From positions 421,779 through 485,778 of the forward strand of contig NC_033639.1 in NCBI RefSeq assembly GCF_001540865.1: a stretch of 64,000 nucleotides of DNA, in the 5' to 3' direction. Every line of letters begins with the position of its first letter. Within the stretch, counting starts at the first letter, position 1. Both the position numbers and the translations under genes were made by a program. The DNA is from Ananas comosus. Its lineage: Eukaryota > Streptophyta > Magnoliopsida > Poales > Bromeliaceae. Shown here in pieces: positions 37,101 to 46,769 of this stretch. The notes beneath the pieces were generated by a model. The model was not told where the DNA came from, ran no database searches, and saw nothing but the letters and a program-made list of their open reading frames with translations.

Positions 37101-37841
37101 TGTTGAGGAACCCTAATTTGAAATGGCAAAAAATATGACAATTCCCAAAATCTATTTATCCACCCAAAAGGGGACTCTGCATATTCTTCAGCCCTCGAGA
37201 CCAGTTAGATCAATAGCATGATTGGATCAAACAATCAAGATACACTATCTTACACTCAAACCCAGTAAATTTGTTCATATATAAAGTAAATTTAACTGTT
37301 AAAAATAGATTGTAAGCCAGTTCATTCAATAAAAAGCACTAATTTAAGAAAGATTTGTGGTAGATGTTGCAATTGTTAAAAAAAAATTGAAATTTTGATC
37401 ATAAGGACACCGAATTAAGAGATCCGTACAGTAGAATTTGCACAATGTGAAGTAAAACCAAGAACTAAGGAACTAATTACAACTTTGGGAACTACATAAG
37501 AAGCACATCGACAAGAAACCCTACCCAGCTGGTGCAAGCTCTCCACTTGGCTGATGATGGTCTGGAACTTATCCGAATCCGCTCTCGCCACATCGTCCCT
37601 CTCATCTGCACCAAAACCCTAATCCGATTAACCCTAGCTAACAAGCGAGCGAGCAAGCGAGCAAGAGAGAGAAAGAGAGAAAGAGATCACTACCACAGAT
37701 TTGGCTCTTTACAGCGAGGTAGCGAGACCGGAGAACGCGGCGCTCCGCCACGCCCTGGCGACTCGTCTCCCCTCCGCCGCCGCCGCCGCCGCTGCCGCCG
37801 CCGCCGCTCGCCGCCGCCCTCTTCGCCGCCGCAGTCGCCAT
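34119..37841 (-). CDS. NSE4: SMC5/6 complex kleisin subunit NSE4
   Basis: Seven coding exons on the minus strand: 37841-37694, 37605-37525, 36556-36319, 36120-36024, 35438-35225, 35110-35019 and 34364-34119. Total 1116 nt, 371 residues. NSE4 is the kleisin that bridges the SMC5 and SMC6 heads and binds NSE1/NSE3; the complex acts in DNA repair and chromosome stability in the nucleus. Seen: a Gly-rich start, then [62 protein letters not shown]; the conserved C-terminal block [36 protein letters not shown] (exon 5) and [14 protein letters not shown] (exon 6); and a tail with Gly10 and a basic RKRRRLFDG end. Start ATG at 37839-37841 lies in GC-rich sequence. A TIR element begins 200 bp upstream. 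Confidence 0.95.
36600..36950. repeat. Intronic GCTTC-type repeat in NSE4 intron 2
   Basis: Contains gaagcatgcttttcggaaga, gcacaaacagaagcag and agctatcagaagcatatt. Same character as 13180-13650 and 47520-47990. The short ORFs across it are chance. Confidence 0.4.
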
Positions 37842-38040
37842 GGATGGAGCTCGAAGAGGGCTCTCGAGGGGAATCGAGAGAGAGGAGAGGAGAGGAGAGG
37901 AGTCGATTTGAATTGAAAAGGGGAATTGGGATGTGATCAAATTTATTGCGAGGGAGAGGGAAAACGAAAATGCGAAAATAGGGTTTTTTAGGAACGAACT
38001 CGAAGCGGAATTTGAAAAAGCGAGGTGGTAAATATGCGTA

Positions 38041-38780
38041 GAGACCCCTCATCTATAGCATACGCTGAAAAAGATTCATCACATTTTTACATACTTAGGT
38101 TAAAAATTTTATCAAGATAATTTTTTTATTAGTTATCGTAGTTAGTTAATTCGGATTCGACAAAAATTCGGTACGGATATAATACGAAATTTATTTGTAT
38201 TCAAATTTTTAAATTTATTGAAAAATACGGCTTAAAAAAGAATGGTTCGCCAATTATTCGGATACGTGATTTATACGAAAATTATACGTTTATTAATTAA
38301 AAATTTGAGATAAAAAATTCCACTATTAAATTAAATTTGTTTTATAGATTTATGATGTTAGCATAAATAGTTATAATTCTTAATAAAATAGTCCACAGTC
38401 CACACTTATATATATAAAATATAAGATTTTTTATTCAAATTTTAATAATCCATGACTAATTCATAAATAATTCGGCTAATCCAAAAAAATTGCGTTCTAT
38501 TCTGTATTTTAGAAAAAAATTGCAAACGAACTGACTGTTTAATTGAAATTTTTAATAATTCAGAAATAATTCGCGAATTAACTAACAGAGTTAGTATTTA
38601 GCCTTTTTAATTGATCTCATCTTGTTCACTGAAAAATGAACTAAATTTATTAAAAAAAAAAATCAACTATGAATTTGATAAATTTCTTTTTTTTTTTTGA
38701 GTAGACGTGAGTGAGTTCTTTAATCAAAAAAAATAAAAATGAGGGCCTATTTCAGTATGGCATGTAGATGAGGGGTCTCC
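38041..38780. mobile_element. TIR element in the NSE4 promoter region
   Basis: Inverted ends about 28 bp long: gagacccctcatctatagca at 38041 and agatgaggggtctcc ending 38780. The interior is AT-rich, with ggatacgtgatttatacg and gaataattcggctaat. The element starts about 200 bp upstream of the NSE4 ATG, inside the likely promoter. 38781-39048 is AT-rich with nothing clear. Confidence 0.65.
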
Positions 38781-39048
38781 ATGCATTTTATCCGAAAAGC
38801 TTCGGCGATTTCGTGCGAGGGCGATTTGACTTTCGTAGCCTCCCGCTCTCTGTTGAAACCCCGAATAATATTACAAGATTATTAAATCAAATAAATTAAA
38901 ACATTAGATAATAAAATTAAAATTTTGAAAGATAGTAAATTTGAAATTATTTAAGTTTAATTTTGTATATTTTTATCAATTTAAATTTTGAGTACTAAAA
39001 TTGAAATTTGAGTTAAAGTTTAAGGACTACTGCAATTTTATTAGATTT

Positions 39049-39705
39049 TAGCAAGTAGGGGGGGTAATCCAGCTCGCCGTCTGCGAGCCAGCTCGTGTTT
39101 GGTTCGAAATTAGCTCGAAATCAAATTATTCATTTAATAAACGAGTCGAACGCGAGTTAGGATTAGCTCGCTCGTTTTCGGCTCTATAACAGATCGAATA
39201 CATATTTTATATTTATATATATAAATTAATAATTATATATGTATATAATATAAATTTTTACTATTTGATTCTTAGCCCAACCTAAATATAAAGTTCAACT
39301 CAATTATAAAATGATTCATTTATATGTAAAATTTCAATCATTACATCAAAGGATAACGGGTAAAATTTTATANTTATTATTTAATTTTTAATCCAATCTA
39401 AATATAAAGTCCAACATAATTATAAAAAAAACATTTATGTAAAAAATTTCAACCATTAAGTCTAAGTTTAATGCGTAAAATTTTATAAATTTATTTTCTA
39501 TATATATATTTTTTAATCCTTTTAAATTCTTATTCATAAGCCAGCTCGTATTCGGCTCGTGTTCAGCTCGTTTATAAACGAGTCGAACATGAGCCGAATT
39601 TTTCTGCTCGATGCTTCAACGAGTCAGCTCATGTTCTGCTTGTTTATAAAACGAGCCGAACATGAGCCAACCCTAGCTTGCTCGTGTTCGGCTCGTTGAC
39701 ACCGC
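39049..39705. mobile_element. Element with gctcg-rich ends, interrupted by an N
   Basis: Both ends are rich in agctcg/cgagct (gagccagctcgtgtttgg on the left, gctcgtgttcggctcgttga on the right). The AT-rich core holds two diverged copies of a ~115-bp unit (taaatataaagt(t/c)caac...taaaattttata) separated by the N at 39373. Confidence 0.45.
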
Positions 39706-39707
39706 TA

Positions 39708-39745
39708 CTAGCAATTGATCCGTGCAATGCACGGATTTTAATTTA
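39708..39745 (-). mobile_element. Helitron-type 3' terminus
   Basis: On the minus strand this reads ATCCGTGCATTGCACGGAT, a near-perfect palindrome, then CAATTG, then CTAG followed by host T at 39707. This matches the hairpin-spacer-CTRR rule for Helitron 3' ends. The 5' end was not located. Confidence 0.55.
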
Positions 39746-39948
39746 ATCTTTTTGTTATAACTTTTATATAATATACATTAATTTATACAAATTAAGTTTT
39801 TATTAGTAAAATTATTGAAATCAAATTAAAATAATACTATCATGATATGCTAATAGAATGTAAGTAAATAATTTATAATTATAAAGTCATAAAGTTAATA
39901 ATTTGATTTTAAAGGGCACAACCTTGCATAATATAAAGTTAATTTTTA

Positions 39949-40090
39949 CCGACTGCCCCTAGAGCAAGTGACAAAGGGCTTGGTGGTTGGTACCCGAGGT
40001 CCCAAGTTTGAATCTTAGCTGATTCACATTTCCAGCTAAGTTTATTTCTAAATAAAATAAACAAAGCCGGTAGCATGCTACCTATCTCTC

Positions 40091-40098
<8 letters not shown>
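39949..40098 (+). mobile_element. tRNA-derived SINE, copy 1
   Basis: Body: gagcaagtgacaaagggctt (A-box-like), gtttgaatct (B-box), then gctaagtttatttcta, ending tacctatctctc. The sequence runs into the (TA)n/(GA)n start of the next element. Homologous to 41228-41395 and 54968-55115. Confidence 0.7.
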
Positions 40099-40147
<49 letters not shown>

Positions 40148-40682
40148 GAGCTAGAATACTATCGGTAGTAAACGAGACATTTTACTACCGATTTGTTTTC
40201 GATGATAGAGCTTCCAAATTGACAATCGGCTCCGTTAAATATGATCTAAACTATTTAAACTACTTAGAAATCAAATTTCACGCACTTTCGATATTGTTCT
40301 CTTATCCATCAAGTGAACAGAAAAATGAATGGCTGAAAATGAATATTCTTTAAAAAATGATGATAGGAGTCTTGTAATCAAGATCAAGAGTATAGATCTT
40401 GTTTTAAATAGTTTAAAGAATTTTCTAACAAAAATTCAATTGATTTGGATATCTTTACACCGTTAAACGAGAAAACGCCTCTTATCTACCATTAAAATTA
40501 TAAATTTTGAAACCCTTTGATCATTAGGCAAATGATGTCGAAAAAAATTTGAAATTTGATTTCTAAACACTTCAAGTGGTATAGATCATGTTCAACGGAG
40601 CCGATCGTCAATTTGGAAGCTCTATCATCGAAAACAACTCGATAGTAAAACGTCCCGTTTACTATTAAGAGTATTCTAGCTC

Positions 40683-40760
<78 letters not shown>
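40083..40760. mobile_element. Foldback element with microsatellite ends
   Basis: Left end (TA)n(GA)n then ttgagctagaatactatcgg; right end agagtattctagctcaa then (CT)n(TA)n. The inverted arms extend about 150 bp (acggagccgat, ttccaaattgaca, agaaatcaaatttc). The AT and GA/CT microsatellites lie exactly at the two boundaries. A right half-copy starts at 41592. Confidence 0.75.
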
Positions 40761-40768
<8 letters not shown>

Positions 40769-40840
40769 CGAACTTTTATGATAATTAGTTCCATAATTTT
40801 TGGTCTCATGAGAACTTAAATCCCGACTTCACCCTGAAAC

Positions 40841-41064
40841 TGTTAGAAAACAACGATTATTTTGTATATTTAACATGGTATCAGCATAATAAGTTATAAG
40901 TTCAAGTTCCATCATACTTCTAATATTATTAATTTTTATTATTTAATTTAAATTCATATTTTGGGTCTAGACGTATAGAAAAATATTGAATATAAATATG
41001 AAAAGCATTGTTCTTTAGTAACTTAAACTTTCAGAAAATAACGATTATTTCGTGTTATTTAACA
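40841..41064 (+). mobile_element. Degenerate TRIM
   Basis: Primer-site-like tggtatcagc at 40875; internal gttcaagttccatcatactt; right LTR with aaaagcattgttctttagta and gattatttcgtgttatttaaca. Homologous to the TRIMs at 14030 and 60465, but the left LTR is cut short and no target duplication is seen. Confidence 0.55.
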
Positions 41065-41227
41065 ACCGACAATATGTGTTAGCATATGAGATATGATGGA
41101 CATCAAATAAATGTTTAGTGCTTAATTGAGCTGATACATTGTGTGCAAGATATAATTTGGCACAGCAATAAGTTACCAGTTAAAAAAATCTAGTACATCT
41201 GTACATTCATGCATCACAAATTCATAG

Positions 41228-41395
41228 TTTTTTTTTTTTTTTTTTTTTTTTGAGAGAGATAAGTAATACGTTACCCGCTTCGTTTATTTCATTCAGAAAT
41301 AAACTTAGCTGGAAATATGAATCAACTAGGATTCGAACTTGGGTCTCGAGTACCAATCACCAAGCCATTTGCCACTTGCTCTAGAAACGGTCGAT
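41228..41395 (-). mobile_element. tRNA-derived SINE with 12-bp target duplication, copy 2
   Basis: Minus-strand SINE: 5' end cgaccgtttctagagcaagt, B box agttcgaatcc, 3' end with tctctc and a poly(A) tail of about 24 (poly-T 41228-41251 on +). Flanked by ACAAATTCATAG at 41216-41227 and 41396-41407, a perfect 12-bp duplication. It landed between two copies of a ~36-bp direct repeat (tctagtacatctgt(a/g)cattc). Confidence 0.88.
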
Positions 41396-41591
41396 ACAAA
41401 TTCATAGTTAAAATCTAGTACATCTGTGCATTCATGCATCACTGCTTCGTTCTTCCTCTTTCCCTCCTAGTATTTTGATTCAACCATTTAACCATATTAA
41501 ATTGATTCTTCCCCTCAAGATACGAAATTAAATTAAATAGGAGGAAATTAATAATAATAAAAGTCTGGCAAAATTCAAATTCAGGATTTTN

Positions 41592-41754
41592 GATCATTAG
41601 GCAAATGATGTCGAAAAGATTTGAAATTTGATTTCTAAATACTTCAAGTGGTATAGATCATGTTCAACGGAGCCGAACGTCAATTTGGAAGTTTTATCAT
41701 CGAAAACAAATTGGTAGTAAAACGACTCGTTTACTACCGATAGTATTCTAGCTC

Positions 41755-41808
<54 letters not shown>

Positions 41809-41927
41809 TCTAGGTACTTCAAATACTCTAGATCAAGTTTAACGGAGCCGATCGACGATTCGAAAGTTGCAACATCGAAACGGCCTGGAAGCACGGAAGG
41901 CTTCATGCTTCCAGAAACATAGTAGCC

Positions 41928-41998
<71 letters not shown>

Positions 41999-42005
41999 TG
42001 GAACA
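41592..42005. mobile_element. Half copies of the microsatellite-ended foldback after an N
   Basis: 41592-41800 repeats 40527-40740 (gatcattaggcaaatgatgt ... tattctagctcaactctc) and begins exactly after the N at 41591. 41805-41995 is a further diverged arm (tttaacggagccgatcg) with its own (CT)n and (TA)n tracts at 41933-41998. Confidence 0.6.
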
Positions 42006-42107
42006 CAGTAAGTAATACTATTTTCAAGGTACATTGAAACCTTCTATGAAATTGCGTCATGTGGCGTCGGTGGTTCACTTGGAATCATGCTTCTAAAATA
42101 CGATATA

Positions 42108-42915
42108 CTAGTATAATAACTCGTGTGATGCGCAGATAATTGAATAAAAAAAAAATAGTGACAAAGGAAGAGAAAACGACAATGAAAAAAATGACGATGA
42201 ATGGTGGGATTCATCTTATCGATGAAGGAAGATAACAGTAGAAGGAAGAGGAAGAGAAACAGCCACGCTCACTGCAAAGATGTGATTTGGTTCTGTTCAA
42301 GCAAAAAAAGAAAAATCCGGTTCAATTCAAGCAAAAAAAAAAAGGAAAACTTTAACCAGTTCCGGGTGGAGTTCACACTCGACATTGATCGGTTTGGTTT
42401 AAGCAAGTAAAGAAAAAAAAAAATCCGGTTCAAAAATGGAATCATGGAAACATATGAAGTATTTGGGCAAGTTTGGCCCAATGCAACAGGTTGACCTGAT
42501 TCGGTTCAAGCAAAGAAAGAGAAAAATCAGATTCGGTTCGAGCAAAGAGAGAAACATGTGTAAGACTTGAACCGCTTTGGAAGAGCCCACACTCAACAAT
42601 GATCGGTTAGGTATATCTGTACCCAGTGAGATCCCTAGAATTACGGCTCAATTACGGAATGGCCCCCGACATTTTGCCCACACCTCAAAAATTGTTTTAC
42701 ATAAAAATTTTTAACAATGCCAATTTTGCACTGTAATTAATGTATTATCAAATAAAATAGGCCTATGCGTTATGATTTTTATATTTATTTTAATGGTTTT
42801 GTGCTTATTTAATATTTTAAAACTTAGATGGGTAAGCAATGCATTTATATCAACATAGGGACGAAAATTATAAAGGCGGGTCTATTTGAGAAATAATTAA
42901 TATATATATATAGGA
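42108..42915 (-). mobile_element. Possible Helitron, weaker
   Basis: Minus-strand 3' end: imperfect hairpin ctgcgcatcacacgag, spacer, CTAG followed by T at 42107. A possible 5' end TCCTATATATATA starts at 42915 after host A. The interior is noncoding, with repeated ggttcaagcaaaga(a) blocks at 42290-42550. Length and 5' end are tentative. Confidence 0.35.
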
Positions 42916-42949
42916 TAAAGTACAGGGGTGTTTTTGTAATTAAGCCTAA

Positions 42950-43039
42950 ACACCGGGTCTATAGACCAGTTCCATGCAACAGCGTTTCCAATCTCCATTG
43001 GTATTCCCGTTAAAGCCTCCACAGCAAAGAACGAGCGCT

Positions 43040-43087
<48 letters not shown>

Positions 43088-43200
43088 TCTGTTCTCTACG
43101 ATCCGATCCGATCCGATGGGTTTTGGAGATTAATTAATTGGTAATAATTTCTCTTCACATATTTTCTTTCTCAGGTGGATTCATCTGCAGGTATTTTGTT
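42950..43200 (+). other. Leader-like segment without a following gene
   Basis: GC-balanced sequence (caccgggtctatagaccag, a short palindrome), a run of about 42 A at 43041-43082, then ctctctctgttctctacg, four gatccg units and atgggttttggag, with possible splice signals at 43141-43199. It looks like a plant 5' UTR, but no convincing coding exon follows before 46770. It could be an eroded gene start or a noncoding transcript. Confidence 0.25.
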
Positions 43201-43584
43201 TTTTTTTTCCTTTTTTTTGCTAGATTTTGGAGTTTAATTTGATGGGTATCTCGATTTGTTGTTTTGATAAGAGAGATCTCTCGATTGATTCATAGATTGG
43301 GATTGCACAATTTTTTATTATACTCGGTAGATGATTCGTTAATTAGATTAAATTTTTGGTAATATTTATGACATTATGCTGTAAAATTTGGAGAATTATT
43401 TGGAGAATTATAAGTGATTTATGTAATAGAATAGTGAGGATTTTGGTGTCTTGGTATAGATACCAAAAAGAGATCTGATAGGAAACGACACAGAAATAGT
43501 TTTAGTGGAAATATGTGAGTCATATCATGTGCGCTGACGGAAAAGATAATGAAAATGATGACGGTCTAAAATATATATTGGAAA

Positions 43585-44160
43585 TTGAACATGTAATCGC
43601 AAGGTATTGAAGAGACATTAAAGATCAGACCTGGTACCATAGTACCCGTCAAATCAATCTGATAGAAAACGATATAAGATCGTGTTAGCTCTTAAACGTA
43701 CCTCATTTTGTATGTCGGGACGGGCGGCTCCCGTTGACGGTGGAGATCATGTGAGTAATTCCATGTTGTGATAGTCTAGTAGACATATGTGGAATTGAAT
43801 ATGAACATGTAATCGCAAGGTATTGAAGAGACATTAAAGATCAGACCTGGTACCATAGTACCCGTCAAATCAATCTGATAGGAAACGATATGAGATCGTG
43901 TTAGCTCTTAAACATACCTCATTTTGTATGTCGGCACAGGCGGCTCCCGTGGATAGTGGAGATCATGTGAGTAATTCCACATTGTGATAGCCTAGTAGAC
44001 ATATGTGGAATTGAATCCGTAATTGCATGGGGCTAAAGGGATCGTGAAGATCAGTTCTGATACCATGTTACCTATTAAATCAATCTGATAGGAAACGATA
44101 TAGGATTGCCTTAGCCCTTAAAACTCATTTCATACATTGGCACAGGCGGCATGTCGTGAC
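43585..44160 (-). mobile_element. Tandem array of TRIM-like units, about 215 bp each
   Basis: Units start near 43585, 43803 and 44013. Each has aacatgtaatcgcaagg (or ccgtaattgcatgg), gatcag(a/t)(c/t)ctg(g/a)taccat, caatctgataggaaacgata, ttagctcttaaa and, in the first two, gtggagatcatgtgagtaat. On the minus strand the taccat block reads as the tggtatcag primer site. Units 1 and 2 are over 95% alike and unit 3 is more diverged. Alternating LTR and internal parts suggest LTR-LTR recombination. Confidence 0.6.
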
Positions 44161-44162
44161 CA

Positions 44163-44708
44163 TGCCAGACCGTGCTGATTAGCATGACAATCCTTGCTTC
44201 GCATGTATTAAGCATCGTTCGGTCTTCTTGTATTGCTATATGATTCGGTTGCTGTGGCTTAGGAAGTTGAAATCATTTGTAGAAACGGGCTTTTGCACTG
44301 GTTTAGAATCTCAGTTTCTAAGTTTGAATAATTCTTTTATTTCTCGTGTGTATCATTATTTTTCTAGTTAATTTAGTATATGGCAATGATGTTCTATTTC
44401 TGCAATCGAAGATAAAATGTCTCAACTAACTAATGGATGCTCTGTTATACCTTCTTCATGGGAAAAGAGGCAGGTTAAAGATAAGATTGTTATTGTGCAC
44501 CTGCCAAATCTTCATCTTAGTGAGATTTTGTTTTCCTTTCTTTTTTTTCTTTTTTTTTCTGGTGATAGGTTTATACTAGCAATACATATACGGAATCAAT
44601 CTGAAATTATGCTACTTACAGAGGATTTAGGCCGATCTAGTGTAACAACTCTGATATGTTTCTTTATAGTTGTAACAACATTTCTTAGTGTATTCTAGAG
44701 CTCAGATT

Positions 44709-44764
<56 letters not shown>

Positions 44765-45660
44765 AATTCAGTCCCTTGCCATAAAATAATCCCTTGATTA
44801 TTGAATAATTTAGGATCTTTGTAATTAGGTTTCAGGTAGTATAACTTGGTGAAAATGTTGCATTTCGTTTCCACAAAGAAAATAGTCGAGTTTCTTTTCT
44901 ATCTACTGTTTTCACCAAACCTTTATTGCTTTAATCGCCACAAAGAATTTTGCTTCATTCTTGAGAATATTGTACTGAAAAATCTCTTTAATCTGTTGCC
45001 TGGATCATGGTATTTAGAGGTACCAGTTTTGCTGTTTTTGCTCCTTCCGTTTACGGTTATAGTGTTGAGATTTTCATTTATCCAAAGATAGGGAAGGTCA
45101 ACAGCACGGTCGCATCATTAAATTCAGATTCATGCCTTTGTGTAGAAGAATCTTTTTTTTTCTTCCGGTATTTGTTTTATTTTATTCCTTTGTTATCATT
45201 TTCACATTCCATTCTACGGCATGCATTTGGTCGAATCCATCGCAGAAATGAACCTCTTATGTTATATGCTGTTTTCTCCTTTCCTTGCCTTGATTGACAT
45301 TGGAAACTGATACTTGTTTCTGTTAAGCAAATTCCTATCTTTTTCCTCTTTCCTTTTTGTGTTTTTTTTTCTTCGACATAGTATTGCTGTTCTGTTTGGA
45401 ACATATTTTGAGAAAGCTCAACTAATAGTTGAAATGTAAGAATCATGCTATGGATACTAGTTGACTCTATTAGTAAATTTTGCCCAATTAGATACTCTTA
45501 TTGTATTGCACTGCTTTTTGTACTTCAGAATTGATTTACATCCTTGGTTATTGGAGTTTCCTCGCTTTCATAGTTACATTTTCAGAATGTAGAAACCAAA
45601 GTACTATTTAGGGGAAATTTGTTTAATTAGGCAATGGAATAAAGGAGTGGTTGTTCGTCG
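44163..45660. other. Intergenic, no supported gene
   Basis: Contains a (CT)n microsatellite of about 52 bp at 44711-44762. An ORF at 44417-44698 (MSQLTNGCSVIPSSWEKRQ...) matches no family I know and ends in hydrophobic low-complexity sequence. The rest is AT-rich. Confidence 0.4.
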
Positions 45661-45945
45661 CGCAATTGAGCACTATATATATATATATATAAAGGATCTA
45701 GGTTAGAATACTAATTAATAGCACTTAAGTCATTGGTGCTATTAGGTTTTCGGCTTTTGAATTAGGAAATGTGCGGTTAAGATGATAGTGATTCTCTAGA
45801 GTTGAGTGGGTGGTTGGTTGAATAGTATGATCTAACGGATAAAAATGGTCAAAGAAATAAATCTAATGGCAAAAAACTCGATAACACCAAATGCTTGATG
45901 TTATTGATAGTATAGTAGCTGGACTCTATATATAGACTCTGTTTT
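45660..45945. repeat. Repeat related to 7385-7570
   Basis: Bounded by (TA)n on both sides. Contains ggttagaatactaattaata, gatgtgcggttaagatgat, gggtggttggttgaatagta and tgatctaacgga. An inverted gcac(t/c)taa...caccaaatgc pairing suggests a foldback. 45946-46769 holds a GCTTC-type block (46160-46380) and the EML 3' UTR. Confidence 0.5.
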
Positions 45946-46769
45946 GGTATATCATTGCAGAATAATATCTGTTTTGGAGAAAAGCGATAGTGCATGTGGA
46001 AGTATTATCAACAACTAATGTACATGTGAGAAAAATTAATAGGCTGTAGCATTAATTGTTTTATCTGATTTTTGTTTTCTGAGGCTTGAATATCATTCAT
46101 AGCTTTCTCTAATTCTTTTCCACTTAATTGGAGGGAGGAAAAAAAAAAGAAAAAGAAAAAGAATCTAGTCTAGAAACATGAAGCTGAGACTTATTATGCT
46201 TCTGGAGCTCGAAAACCACCTTAGCTTCAAAATTTCGAATGAGAAACTTAGTTGCTGCTTCGCGTTGAGAAGCTTTATGAGAAATCATGCACAACCAAAG
46301 CTTATAAAGTGCCTCAAAAAGTGCTTTTCCATTTCAACAATTCCTAGAGCTTGTCTACTTAGAAGCTGAGTTCCCACATCTGCTCACTTATCTTGGAACA
46401 GGTAACACCCCAAAATCTGCTAGAGATTGATGATTCTAACTGGGATGATGCATCTCAAACAAAATGAAACAGCTCACATCCTCAAACAAGCTTATTCAAT
46501 GAAGACGATTTGTTTTTTGTACAGAGCCCGATCAGAGTTCATTTTCTCCGCCGAAAAGGTACAACTCTGAAGCGATGATTTTGCTGCGAAATTTTGATGT
46601 CACAAGCACATACATAAGTGTGATGGAAAATTTTCCGAAACAGGGCCTCGTCGGGTGAGGCGAATCGCATGTGAATTGACGCGGCGCCATCCCTGAGCAG
46701 AAACCGATCACTGTCGAAGGCTTCTTGAGCTTCGCCGCCCGTATGGTAATGTGGGTCCTGAAATCTTGC

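Noticed and set aside
37532..37936. Plus-strand ORFs over the NSE4 first exons
   Set aside because: Arg/Pro runs antisense to a Gly/Ala-rich exon that begins a complete NSE4 protein.
41228..41395. tRNA gene suggested by A/B-box sequence
   Set aside because: It does not fold as a cloverleaf beyond the promoter boxes; the poly(A) tail and target duplication identify a SINE.
44417..44698. Possible gene starting MSQLTNGCSVIPSSWEKRQ
   Set aside because: Only one short exon-like stretch, then T-rich hydrophobic sequence; no second exon or family match.
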